Source: Saccharomycopsis crataegensis (taxonomy: Eukaryota > Ascomycota > Saccharomycetes > Ascoideales > Saccharomycopsidaceae). From it: DNA of 64,000 nucleotides. Each line of letters begins with the position of its first letter. The first letter of the stretch is position 1. Shown here piece after piece: positions 1 through 10,514 of this stretch. The stretch is from contig NW_027043829.1 of assembly GCF_037102585.1 (NCBI RefSeq), forward strand, positions 992,001-1,056,000, in the 5' to 3' direction. The notes beneath the pieces are model-generated. The model saw only the letters and a program-made list of their open reading frames with translations. It was not told the origin of the DNA and searched no databases. A program made the translations under genes and the position numbers.

Positions 1-1
1 C

Positions 2-676
2 CAAAAACCACAAATTATCCGATGGTCATTAGAAGGGAACTATTTCGTTGTTGCTCTCATGAACAGAGTTCTCATTTATGATACTAATACCAGTAAAGTT
101 GTTCACATTATGAAGATGAAACATACAATTATGCATATGGAAATTTATAAGATCAAGGAAGTGGAGTATTTGGTTATAAGTCTTAACAATGCGTCAATAG
201 AGTTCTTCGATCTTCATAAAGTCATTGATTCTCATAAAGATGATGATGAGGAAGAAGAAGAAGAAGAAACTAAAAAACCAGATGAACCCGAATTTAGACT
301 CATCGGTCATGCTAGCCGTGTGAAGGACTTCAAGTTATTCCAGCCTAGTGATTGTGATACAGTGTTTTTTATTTCTATTTCCTCAGACGGTAAAATTGTT
401 GTTTGGAACATGGACACTAAGGATCAAATTGCCGTATACGACGCGGGTGAAAGATTGAATTGTGTGGAAGTTGTTCCTGAAGCAGTTGAAAAAACCGCCA
501 CCATGAGAAAAAGACAACTTGAAGCTACGGATTCCGGTTATAAGACTGAAAGTGAATATGAAACTGATGGCGAAGGATCCAGAAAAATCTTATTCGGTAC
601 TGGTGGTAATAAGAAAAAGAGAACGAAGAATAAGAAGATGAAGCGTGAGAATAAGGCTTCTGTCGAAATTGAATGA
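2..676 (+). CDS. MAK11: MAK11-like WD40 protein, 3' part
   Basis: The reading frame is open from base 2, so the 5' end lies outside the window and the first ATG at 59 is internal. The protein has WD-repeat signatures: a GHASRVKDFKLF blade, then an SSDGKIVVWNMD strand and an acidic insert of glutamates between blades. The tail is basic (KKKRTKNKKMKRE), as in nucleolar proteins. Family knowledge: Mak11/PAK1IP1 is a nucleolar WD40 factor needed for 60S ribosomal subunit maturation, working with Rlp24. The assignment rests on blade order, the acidic insert and the lysine-rich tail. It converges on the next gene with about 160 bp between stops. Confidence 0.75.
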   Translation, partial: QKPQIIRWSLEGNYFVVALMNRVLIYDTNTSKVVHIMKMKHTIMHMEIYKIKEVEYLVISLNNASIEFFDLHKVIDSHKDDDEEEEEEETKKPDEPEFRLIGHASRVKDFKLFQPSDCDTVFFISISSDGKIVVWNMDTKDQIAVYDAGERLNCVEVVPEAVEKTATMRKRQLEATDSGYKTESEYETDGEGSRKILFGTGGNKKKRTKNKKMKRENKASVEIE

Positions 677-833
677 GCTAATTGTATAATATCTAAAATG
701 AAAAATAAATAAAAAAAACGGTTGCCTGCATTTTTCTAATTTACATAATGATATTCGTTGTAAAATATTAAAACATTATTAAATTAATTGAAGATCTTAA
801 AACACTACTATAATATACACTAAAACTTCAACT

Positions 834-1595
834 TTATTTCTGTCTTTCAAACATTCTTTCTAATGATAAAAACTCTATCAATTGATCCTTCTTTGTGAGT
901 TTCTTCAGATGGAGAAGGGCCTCTATTTCTATATTAACTCTGTAAATTTCAAAGTCGATTTGGTCATTGAACGAACTAAAAGATGTCGGCGAATTCTTAA
1001 TTCCACATTCGAATTTCATTCTTTCATTATCTTCAGCAATATTGAGCTTCGATGAAGAAGGTTTATCGATATTTTTTAATCCTGTAATCTTGTCATTGTT
1101 GCCTCTCTTGATAATTCCCACCAACTTAGTAGAAGTCGGTTTTAGGAACATGCCATTATTGACGCTAGAATTTTTGGATGAAATTTCAAAGCCATCTCTA
1201 TTCACCAGCGGCAGTTTTTGGTTCTGATGGGTTTGAGCTTGCTGTCTTTTCAGAGCATTAGGGTATATGTATTCATCTTCCTGTGGTTCTCCAGCATCTT
1301 CGTCATCACTAACAGGTAGAGATATTTCAGGACCTTCATTAATTTCTGTCGCATTTACATTATTCAAGATGTTTCGCAAGTTCTTTTTTGTCAACTCATT
1401 TTCATCGATCCGGTGTTTCTTCATAATATTCTTTGTCACAAGCGATGGTGTCAATGGGGTACTTGGAGGTCTCTTTTTGGTTTCTTGTTCGTTATTGGTC
1501 TCTGATTTTGTGGTTGTGGCATCATATTTTTTAAACAGACTGGAATCTCCAAGATTCTCTTGTTGTAATTCCAGCGGGACATGGCGAATACTCAT
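834..1595 (-). CDS. Unrecognised 253-aa protein
   Basis: I do not recognise this protein. It begins at an ATG and is mostly hydrophilic and probably disordered. A central acidic stretch reads PVSDDEDAGEPQEDE, a proline/threonine segment RPPSTPLTPS could be a phosphorylation site cluster, and the last 45 residues (IDFEIYRVNIEIEALLHLKK onward) look like an amphipathic helix. The C-terminus is basic (MFERQK). Length and codon use look like a real gene, and its stop faces the MAK11 stop. A role in chromosome or cell-cycle biology would be a guess from composition only. Confidence 0.6.
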   Translation of the reverse strand: MSIRHVPLELQQENLGDSSLFKKYDATTTKSETNNEQETKKRPPSTPLTPSLVTKNIMKKHRIDENELTKKNLRNILNNVNATEINEGPEISLPVSDDEDAGEPQEDEYIYPNALKRQQAQTHQNQKLPLVNRDGFEISSKNSSVNNGMFLKPTSTKLVGIIKRGNNDKITGLKNIDKPSSSKLNIAEDNERMKFECGIKNSPTSFSSFNDQIDFEIYRVNIEIEALLHLKKLTKKDQLIEFLSLERMFERQK

Positions 1596-2164
1596 GATAT
1601 ATCTTCAAAAATTATTGATTAAGTATAGTTTATGTATGGACATACACCACTGGATTTCTTCTATCAATCTAAGTAGATATACACAATTTGATTTTCCTTC
1701 CAACTCTCCATTGGATTTAGCAGAATAATAATCATAAACAAAAAAAAATGTAAACACGGCAAATAGCTGTACGCACTCTCTAATTGATATCTCACTTCAG
1801 CATCATCTCCTCATAAATAACTATGGAGTTTGCAATAGTAGAGAGTTCTAGATAATATTTTAACTAGAGAAAACATAAACCAGTTAAAAAAGGAGAAAGG
1901 GGAAAGAAAAAAAAAAGCTTCCCTTTTCTTAACCTCGTGTTCCTGTCCATACCTGATGAAGAATATGAAAATTCAATATATTAATTTTCGTTAGCTATAA
2001 TATAAATCTGTGAAGACATAAATAAAAGGTAATTAGTTGCAGAAATCCTAAAATACAATACACAATAAAAAAAAAAAATTAACTATGAGAAAAAAATATC
2101 ACCTTCCAGGATTATATCAAAGGGAGACCCCGTCCCTTCTAATTCTCATTAGTATAACTGTTCA
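1596..2164. other. Intergenic region
   Basis: This stretch holds the promoter of the unrecognised leftward gene ending at 1595 and the 3' flank of LYS1. It is AT-rich with A-runs near 1740, 1906 and 2070. No coding sequence or structured RNA is apparent. Confidence 0.5.
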
Positions 2165-3295
<1,131 letters not shown>

Positions 3296-3417
3296 TTATT
3301 TTTCTAGTAATGTTATCAAAATAAAAACTATTCTCTTGTGATAGAAAGAAAATGAATAGAAAAATGCAACCTCAGAGTGGAAAAAAAAATTGCTTTTATA
3401 AGTCAAAAAAAAAAATA

Positions 3418-3424
3418 TGAGTCA
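3418..3424. promoter_or_regulatory. Gcn4-type site TGAGTCA
   Basis: A perfect TGAGTCA lies in the shared LYS1/PET54 promoter, 129 bp from the LYS1 ATG. Family knowledge: Gcn4 binds TGASTCA and activates amino-acid biosynthetic genes, LYS1 included. That this site is used here is inferred. Confidence 0.6.
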
Positions 3425-3583
3425 ACAACTATTACTCACTTATTCAGCCATCATCACGGAGCACACTGCAGGGACATGCGAGTGTCACAGAGCGATTTTG
3501 AAGATGGAAAAATAATTCATAATAATTTTTTTTGGTGATGAGAGCATCACGTACTATTGTTATCTCCCAACAACTACAGAAAA

Positions 3584-4786
3584 ATGATACCCACAAGAGT
3601 ACTACGACAGAATATAAAACCAAAGTTGGACTTTTCCAGGGTATTGAAGGATCTTTATGGTGCTCTTCTGGCGGACTCTCAAAAGAATTCCAAAAACTCC
3701 CTACATGAAAATCTATCAAACTTTTTAGAAGACAACACAAGGAACAGAGACTATGAAGGGGATATACCTTCTTTCAAATTTAATGAAGATGACAATAAAT
3801 CATTTCCTGATTTGCGGAAAAATAGTTTTGCTACCAGTTTCTATGCCAATAAAGTTGGCGATGATGTATCAGCGGATATTAAAGACCCTCCAAAACCAAA
3901 AGACAAGTTGATTCCTGAGAATTTGGCTGGGGCTTATCTCAGTAAATTCTTCCCAGATGCAGTTGGTGGAAGTAGCGATAAAAGAACCAACATACTTTAT
4001 TACAAGACTGATAACCCATTCCTTCTCAAGGAGGATTTCTTCTTGTTGTTATCTGATGGAAGTTCTTCAAACACCTCAACCGACAAGGCAGGTTCCCATA
4101 CAATATTCTCTAAAAGATTTCTGCTTGGTTGGAAATTGGAAAGCTTTGAAGTAATAAAAGCCAGAGATTCTGATGTTTTGGAATTTGCTGGAGGTTATTT
4201 TTTGATGTTCAAGAGTCATGATCTTGCATGTGCCTATTTTTGTGATGTGATCAATAGTGCGTTTGAAGGCCAGCCGTTTAATCTTGAATTTTTGGATGTC
4301 ACGGATGAAAAAAAAAATAAACAATTAGCTCACAAGTTCTTGGAGGAAAATTTGGAATTCACGAAAATAAGGTCAGACAAGGTCAAGGGGCGCATTGAAC
4401 ATTGTGGGTCGATCGTTTCTACGATAGGAGAATCTAGTCCGGATCTTGACCCTAAACAATATTCTTCGGAAGAGATATTATTCATAAAGTCTACCATTAA
4501 AGATCTCCCAGCTATGAAGCGTGATCAATGTGTTGTGGTTCATAATTTACCTTATTCCATGACTCCAGTTGGGATCATTCATCACTTTCTTTGGAATTTC
4601 GATTTATACCCAGATCACTCTAAAGCGGTCAGATTATTGCTCGACGATCCCGTTGCGCGCTACAAGTGCTGGGTCATTGGTTTTGATAATAATGATGACC
4701 CTAAACGTTTTTTTAGGGCATATCATGGAAAATATTTGGAGGGTAATACCAATTTTCCAAAAGTTTATGTCGATATATTGGATTAA
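3584..4786 (+). CDS. PET54: PET54-like mitochondrial translation/splicing factor
   Basis: Pet54 activates translation of mitochondrial COX3 mRNA and helps splice a COX1 intron. The protein shares family landmarks in order: NPFLLKEDFFLLL, a FAGGYFLMF strand, an RRM-like VVVHNLPYSM segment followed by HHFLWNFDLY, and a closing FRAYHGKYLEG. I chose the ATG at 3584 because it gives a basic, hydroxylated N-terminus (MIPTRVLRQNIKPK) suited to mitochondrial import; an ATG nine codons upstream is in frame but lacks that character. At 400 residues it is longer than S. cerevisiae Pet54 (about 293), mostly by an N-terminal extension. It is divergent from LYS1. Confidence 0.72.
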   Translation: MIPTRVLRQNIKPKLDFSRVLKDLYGALLADSQKNSKNSLHENLSNFLEDNTRNRDYEGDIPSFKFNEDDNKSFPDLRKNSFATSFYANKVGDDVSADIKDPPKPKDKLIPENLAGAYLSKFFPDAVGGSSDKRTNILYYKTDNPFLLKEDFFLLLSDGSSSNTSTDKAGSHTIFSKRFLLGWKLESFEVIKARDSDVLEFAGGYFLMFKSHDLACAYFCDVINSAFEGQPFNLEFLDVTDEKKNKQLAHKFLEENLEFTKIRSDKVKGRIEHCGSIVSTIGESSPDLDPKQYSSEEILFIKSTIKDLPAMKRDQCVVVHNLPYSMTPVGIIHHFLWNFDLYPDHSKAVRLLLDDPVARYKCWVIGFDNNDDPKRFFRAYHGKYLEGNTNFPKVYVDILD

Positions 4787-6828
4787 GATGATATGATTGT
4801 ATTATAGTGTATATAGGAACATCTATTTTCTCTAAAGGATTTACTTGCAAAGGATATTCTTGTAAGCATGTGATTGTAATATAAGCTTGGTCTCATGTTA
4901 ATCGACGGATTGAGAGTCTTATATCATAATTCGATCTACTACTGGTTGTATCGAATGAAATAACATAAATTGTTGAAGTAAGTATAAATACTGTGTAAAG
5001 GTTTAAGCGTGTCCTCTAAAATAAGAATAATGAAAAGGAAAAACGAGAAAGATCGCTTTATTTAAGTAGTTCGATATTCTCTTGGAGCTATTAGGTAGTT
5101 CTAAAAGATAATAAAAGATAATAGAAGATAATAGAAGGTAATAGAATATCCTGGCATGCTCTAGAACCTAAAAGGGAATTCTTCGAAATGCTAGGATATT
5201 CTACGAAGGATTATTAGTGAACTAATGCATCCTAGAAGTGCATTAACAATAGTATAAATAATACCTTGAGCATGACCTGTCCCATGTTACAGTAATGAAA
5301 ATTATCTAGTGCCAGCGTTATTTCGTAACCTATGATGGAGTATGTATGTAAGCGCTTTACTGAAATCTTCCACTGGATATCACAATATATTGTAACAATA
5401 GGATCCCGTATATTGTGGCTGTCAACGGAATACAAGGGACCAGAATTGAATAGTCGTCTAAAGAAAAGTATTTTTTAGAAGGATTCTTCCAAATTTGTAT
5501 TAGGGTTGATTTTCAACCTTCTAATGAGACCGGCGTTCCAAGAATGATCTTGATCAACTTTTTTCATCACACCAGTGATAATCAGCGGTGGAGCTAATCT
5601 TCAGCAACATAAAAGGTACTAATGCTGAATTATAAGATTATTGAGGAAAAAAGATGCAATAAGAGTATATGATGTGGGTTCACTAATCAATTAAAATGCA
5701 TTGTTACTTCTGAATAATAATTAATAAGGGTTTTTCTAAAGCAAAACTTTATTATTATTAGTTTTAGCATTATGCTTTTTCACTTGATATTATTTCTATC
5801 TATATTTCACACTATATTGCTCCTATAGCTTATCAGATGGGTCTCGGTAGAATAAGTCATGGCGAAGGTATCTTAGATCCTATTGCATCATAGTAACGTT
5901 CATACTAAGATTGCTAATATTATCAGATTTAAAAATCATATTACTTCTTACTATCTTTTATTTTATCATAATATCTTTTATTACACTTTATCTTCCACAA
6001 CTTCCACAACTTGCTTTAGTTTTAGATAACTCTTATATCTCATTTTGCCCTATTTTTAGATCGCTTTACACTTTACACAATATTTATACTCACTTTTTTT
6101 AACATGAGAACAAACTTATATTACAGTCTCAACATGCTGTTGTTACTTTGTCCCACTATATAAGGGACTTGATTCTTTCATTTAATCTTCTAAGAACGTT
6201 TCCAATCAGCTGGGATGTCCAAAAATGAGATGTAAATTGAATGAAGGAGTTTTAGCATTACATATTTCCAATGAATGAATGAATTGTATATTAACGAGTC
6301 ACAGAGGTCCTAAGTAACATACAAGCCGGCATTTTATGTCAGTCTTTCTAATAGATAAGTAAAATATTATAACTTTCTCACAACATCACACTCCTTGCTT
6401 TAAGGATTAATCACATCACCGGTAAAAAACTCAACAATCAAAATTATTAAGGAAAAAAGGTGCAATGTGGAAATATGATATGAAGTCGCTAGTGAATTAT
6501 CCATCACTAGGAGCTTCATAAACTGAGATGGGGGTCTTCGTTAATAGGTTTTGGTACTATATCTCAAATACTAAGTATTTTCAAAGTAGTGACCGTCATA
6601 ATTCTGGGGAGAATAATAAAAAGCAATAAAATAATAATAAAATAATGAAAACCAAGTAAATCAAAAAAAAGGACAATTGAACAGAGTAAACCAATTGAAT
6701 CAAACCAAATAAATCAAAGCAAATCAAAAAATCGAATAAAAACCGGTACCTATATATATTATATACCAAAACAACGGTACTGTAAAAAACATTTGATCTA
6801 TTTATCAAATATTTATCGTTAACATCTA
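4787..6828. mobile_element. Gene-free stretch with decayed repeats, probably old LTR remnants
   Basis: About 2 kb without a credible ORF, next to a tRNA gene, a favoured target of yeast LTR retrotransposons. Several blocks recur in the window: about 5240-5290 resembles 7170-7205 on the far side of the tRNA (both around an ATACCTTRAGCATGA core); 5638-5695 resembles 6447-6505 (around AAGGAAAAAAGRTGCAAT); 6520-6565 resembles 12670-12720; and an (ATGA)n-TTGTATA block at about 6271 recurs at 13066. A CTATATAAGGGACTTG stretch near 6159 looks like an LTR-type TATA region. No internal coding domains were seen. The copies differ widely, so they look old. Exact ends and family cannot be fixed by eye. 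Confidence 0.4.
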
Positions 6829-6910
6829 TTCCTCATGGCCCAATGGTTAAGGCACTTGACTACGGTTATTGGGGATCAAGGGATTCCAGGTTCGAGTCCT
6901 GGTGGGGAAG
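6829..6910 (+). tRNA. tRNA-Arg(ACG) with a 9-nt intron
   Basis: A full cloverleaf can be drawn: acceptor TTCCTCA/TGGGGAA, D arm GCC/GGC around the A box, anticodon stem CTTGA/TCAAG, T arm CCAGG-TTCGAGT-CCTGG, discriminator G, then a T-run terminator. The 73-nt mature form closely resembles yeast tRNA-Arg(ACG). The anticodon loop has 16 nt instead of 7; removing TTATTGGGG at 6866-6874, exactly between positions 37 and 38, restores a normal CTACGGA loop with anticodon ACG (34 read as inosine). This is the canonical tRNA intron site. Confidence 0.88.
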
Positions 6911-7641
6911 ATTTTTTTTTGCAACCCGAGAAACTGCAGTTTTTTTTTTTTTTTAGGAGTTATTGGTGGCGAGAAATCTCAAAAAAAAAAGGAAAAAATA
7001 TTCCTAAAACAGTGTCCAAATAAATACAAAAGTGAGAACTTATAAATAAATCTAATTATAGAAAACAAGAGAAAATAGTAAGAAGTGATATAAAGTAATA
7101 GAAAATTCTTAGAAGGAATCGAAAGACCGTAGAAAGATCATGAAAATGGCTGACGAAATAGTATCTAAGATACCTTAAGCATGATTTATGCTACAGGAAT
7201 ATGTTAACTGGAAAATTGTTTGCCCCTTCGATTGAAAACTTCTCAAGAGAACAATTCATGAGCTTACATAATAATTACTAAAAATAAATGTATTCAAATT
7301 ATATCAATATTTGAAAAAACAATAAAGGTGAAACTAAAACTAAACTCAAAAAAGCCATAGTGAGCAGAACAATTGTTTCACTGAAACAGATCATTGGCGT
7401 ACCAATACGGAAGAATTAGGAAACAGGAAACAGGAAACAGGAAACAGAAAATGGTAAATAAAGATATCCATTGAAGATATACAGAAGAAAATTAAATATG
7501 AGAATACAATGGCCAATGAATATCACAGTATGGTGAAAGGAAAGTCAACACAAGATAAAATGAAATGAAACAAAAGAAAAAGGTGAAAGTGCAAAAAAAA
7601 AAGTAATTATTATATTATAAGTTTTGATAGAATTATTTTAG
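6911..7641. other. Intergenic region with repeat remnants
   Basis: It starts with T-runs that end the tRNA transcript. The part from about 7060 to 7210 (GATATAAAGTAATAGAAA through ATACCTTAAGCATGA) resembles 5100-5290 and is probably another old LTR remnant. Four tandem copies of a 7-bp unit lie at 7419-7446. No gene was seen; the end is the 3' flank of the J-protein gene. Confidence 0.45.
7419..7446. repeat. Four tandem copies of GGAAACA
   Basis: Four exact tandem copies of the 7-bp unit, with no coding context. Confidence 0.85.
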
Positions 7642-9525
7642 TTATTCCCTTTTATGCTTTTTGTGAGGCAAATTATCCGTGTTCTTGTCATCAGACTGAT
7701 TTGATTGATCTCTGTACTGATTGTAACGTAGTTGATCAATATCCACCAACACGACTTCCTCATAAACTTCTTCCTCACCGGTTTCTCCAATAAAAGTGCA
7801 TGGCTTGTTTTGTCCCGTATTATTACTCCTCTCTTGAAGCCCCTCATATCCATTCTGATATGTGATCTCTGAAAAATTTTCATAACTCTCCGAATTACGT
7901 TCAGGCAAGGCCAATTCTAAATATTTGAGTTGGTGAGGATTCAAAGACCCGGACTTCGGGAATTCAACATAAAATTTAATGAATAAATCACCATATTCCA
8001 TCAGGGAAGCTTCTGTGATAGTAGGATTTGAAGTATCTTCAATAGAACCATGTGCGGCTGGCTGATATTTAATAGTCTTTGGCATACCATAATTCTTCAC
8101 AACTTTAATGGACCCTGGTTTAATAATTTCTCCGCTTTCAGCCAAAACTTTGCATTTAATGATTTTTCCATTCAAAAACTTGAAGTTAAACCACCCACCG
8201 GCAAGAGACGTAAGAAGATCAATTTTTTGATTCATGATTAAGTCATCATTCTTTCGAACAAATTTATCATGGTCCAATTGAGTGACAATAATAACAATAT
8301 CACCGGGAATAACAGTGTTAGAATTTGCCAAAGTTTGATAATTAAACAGCGGCGAAAAAAAATCGCTGGTTGATTCATCACCATCAAGATATGAATCAGC
8401 TTCGTTCCGGAAAACAATTGAGTCTTTATTCTTAGTGCCTGGAGGAATCGTAATATTGAGGATTTTCTTCCGCTCGACAAACTTTAAACCTTTACAGGTT
8501 GTACATTTAAGACAACTAACATTACCACCGCTGTTGCTAATGGCATTACTCAATACCTGGTTGTATTCATTCACGTCCAAACCCTTCCCATGACAACCTT
8601 CACAAGCAGCTCGAATTCGTTGATAGCCATTATTTACAAACACTTGGCCTGAACCGTTACAGGTGTGGCAATTAATAGAAGTAACATCAATCATCGAAGT
8701 GTTCAACCCTGTTGAAATACATTCCGTACAAGGGATCTTCCGAGTCAAAACGAGTTTGGTAGTCTTCCCAAAATATAAATCTTCAAGGGCGCAAGCAAGA
8801 TTGTAACGCATGTTAGGGCCTCGCATCATCGGCTTTTGCTCATTCCTAGCAGCCATAGTAGGAGCACTCATATTACCTTGTTTAAAAAAATTGGTCCCAT
8901 TATAGGAATTATTTTGCGGCATATTAGAAAACTTCGAATGTGTATTATCACCACCACTCGGCGACAATATGCTGTTGATATCATTTATCATTTGATTAAA
9001 CAAATGTTGCGGGTCTTGTTGAGGGTTTTGCTGATTCTGTTGTTGAAATGAGGAACCGAAAAATGCAGAAATCTCAGTGTTTTTATTATTTTTGTTATCA
9101 TTGTTATTATTATTATTGTCATTATTGTTGTTATTATTATTATTGTTTTTATTATTATTGTTATTATCATCATTATTATTATTAGCCTGATTGTCATTAT
9201 GAAAATAAGTCGTTTTAGTCGTGGTGGTGGTGGTGGTGGTGGTGGTGGTTTTTGTATTTCCACTGCTCTTGTAGGCCGCTTTATCGACTTCAATTTCATT
9301 CAAACCACTCACCCCGTGGGAATCATAAATACCTCTTTTAACAGGATCATATAATACTTCATAGGCAGCCGTGAGGTTTTTGAATCTTTCTGTAGCCTTG
9401 GGAGAATGTTGGTTCTTGTCAGGATGATCCTTTAAAGCTTTTGTTCTATATGCTTTTCTAATCTCGTCCTGCGAGGCTGTTACTCTAACTCCGAGTAAAT
9501 CATAATAGCTCAGGTCTTTAACCAT
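7642..9525 (-). CDS. APJ1: APJ1-like class A J-protein with Asn/Thr tracts
   Basis: An Hsp70 co-chaperone of 627 residues. The J domain fills the first 70 residues with HPD at 34-36. A low-complexity linker follows with a Thr run and a long Asn-rich tract (about residues 95-150). Then comes the substrate-binding part: a zinc region with four modules (CTEC, CHTCNGSG, CEGCHGKG, CTTCKG), beta domains with PGDIVIIVTQLDHDKF, and a GYGMPK-like NYGMPK near the C-terminus. The tail KKHKRE could be a nuclear signal. The order J domain, Q/N linker, zinc region and lack of a CaaX tail fit Apj1, a nuclear/cytosolic J-protein with roles in SUMO-related turnover and Hsf1 attenuation. XDJ1 is the main alternative. 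Confidence 0.75.
   Translation of the reverse strand: MVKDLSYYDLLGVRVTASQDEIRKAYRTKALKDHPDKNQHSPKATERFKNLTAAYEVLYDPVKRGIYDSHGVSGLNEIEVDKAAYKSSGNTKTTTTTTTTTTTKTTYFHNDNQANNNNDDNNNNNKNNNNNNNNNDNNNNNNDNKNNKNTEISAFFGSSFQQQNQQNPQQDPQHLFNQMINDINSILSPSGGDNTHSKFSNMPQNNSYNGTNFFKQGNMSAPTMAARNEQKPMMRGPNMRYNLACALEDLYFGKTTKLVLTRKIPCTECISTGLNTSMIDVTSINCHTCNGSGQVFVNNGYQRIRAACEGCHGKGLDVNEYNQVLSNAISNSGGNVSCLKCTTCKGLKFVERKKILNITIPPGTKNKDSIVFRNEADSYLDGDESTSDFFSPLFNYQTLANSNTVIPGDIVIIVTQLDHDKFVRKNDDLIMNQKIDLLTSLAGGWFNFKFLNGKIIKCKVLAESGEIIKPGSIKVVKNYGMPKTIKYQPAAHGSIEDTSNPTITEASLMEYGDLFIKFYVEFPKSGSLNPHQLKYLELALPERNSESYENFSEITYQNGYEGLQERSNNTGQNKPCTFIGETGEEEVYEEVVLVDIDQLRYNQYRDQSNQSDDKNTDNLPHKKHKRE
9090..9250 (-). repeat. 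Coding trinucleotide repeats (Asn and Thr codons)
   Basis: Within the J-protein gene, ATT/GTT-rich trinucleotides (Asn codons on the gene strand) from about 9090 to 9185 and a GGT run (Thr codons) at about 9222-9249 encode homopolymer-like tracts likely to vary in length between strains. Confidence 0.8.
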
Positions 9526-10004
9526 CTTCTTCTTCTTCTTCTTCGTCCTCCTTTTTTTTTATTATTATTATTATAAATATTATTTATCGTGCGTAATAAT
9601 GTGTTATCGTCAATAAGCAAACTGATTTGAATAATGTACCAGGTAATCAGATTCTGTTCTCTTCTTTTAAAACACACTGGAAAGGTGCCACCTATGATAA
9701 AAAATCATCTAATTTGAGGTACTTTGACTAATAGCTTTAACAACTTCGCCTCTAGAAGAGGAATAGGAGTCACCACAGTCTTGCTTTGCTGATGGTAAGT
9801 AGTGGGTGAATTCAATTTTTTCTTATTTTTTTTCTCCCCTCGTGTTGTCGCTCGACCAAAATTTTCCATCCACTTCCACGCATGCATATTTGTGCAGTGT
9901 TCACTCACAGACATTAGAAAAAGAAAAGAAGCTACAGAACCACCGATTGTTGTTTCACCTGTTGTTCACTATAAATGCATGGCATATACTAAACTATCTA
10001 TCTC
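9526..10004. other. Intergenic region
   Basis: Promoter of the J-protein gene and the 3' flank of the WKF gene. A CTT-rich tract starts inside the gene end and continues to about 9545. A 69-codon ORF on the minus strand (9705-9914) is Lys-rich but has no family signature and was not accepted. Confidence 0.45.
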
Positions 10005-10514
10005 CTACACATAATCCGTCACCTCGACTTCTTCAATCCAGAGATTCCGAAGATCCACGGTTTTTTGCGGTGCTTGTAGTCTCTTTTTTTTACCGCGGCC
10101 GTCTTCCATGTCCTCACACAAAGGAGTATATTCATGTATCGGCGCCTCCTCCTGGTATTCACACCAATTCTCACCATAAACCTTATTATTGTTGTGATGC
10201 TGCTTGTTGTTTAGGCTATCGTGTACCACATCATCAGACTTATTACAAGCACTAATTAAATCCTTCTCCTCTTCAACTTTCATGTTAGAATCTTCGTAAT
10301 CTACTAACTCATCGTAATCTACCTGATCCTCACCATTTTCACATTCGTCATCTCCATCCAATTGATTTTTCTCAATAATATTGCCGTCATCGTCAAAATG
10401 AATATGCTTAGATTTCGCTTTTGTACAATATTTCTGTTCTCTTGATTCTGTAGTGGAATCAACTATTGCTCGCACTTTGGATAGTGGGACTCGGAATTTT
10501 GGGACTTTTAGCAT
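10005..10514 (-). CDS. Possible C-terminal half of the WKF-domain gene in another frame
   Basis: An open frame of about 170 codons lies on the same strand as the WKF gene and overlaps its last 18 codons in a different frame. The predicted peptide is not random-looking: a basic start (KVPKFRVPLSKVRAIVDS), then KSKHIHFDDDGN, a long acidic stretch and a closing DLRNLWIEEVEVTDYV. A KH(V/I)xF-type motif after an acidic middle region would suit the C-terminus of a nucleolar protein. The simplest view is that it belongs to the upstream gene and is separated by a frameshift, either a real indel or an assembly error. No splice donor or TACTAAC-like branch site lies in the overlap. Confidence 0.4.
   Translation of the reverse strand: MLKVPKFRVPLSKVRAIVDSTTESREQKYCTKAKSKHIHFDDDGNIIEKNQLDGDDECENGEDQVDYDELVDYEDSNMKVEEEKDLISACNKSDDVVHDSLNNKQHHNNNKVYGENWCEYQEEAPIHEYTPLCEDMEDGRGKKKRLQAPQKTVDLRNLWIEEVEVTDYV

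Noticed and set aside
6835-7023. 62-codon ORF over the tRNA-Arg
   Set aside because: It runs through the tRNA and the T-run; shadow of the tRNA.
9705-9914. 69-codon ORF on the minus strand between the J-protein and WKF genes
   Set aside because: No family features and composition like intergenic sequence; ATG start alone is not enough.
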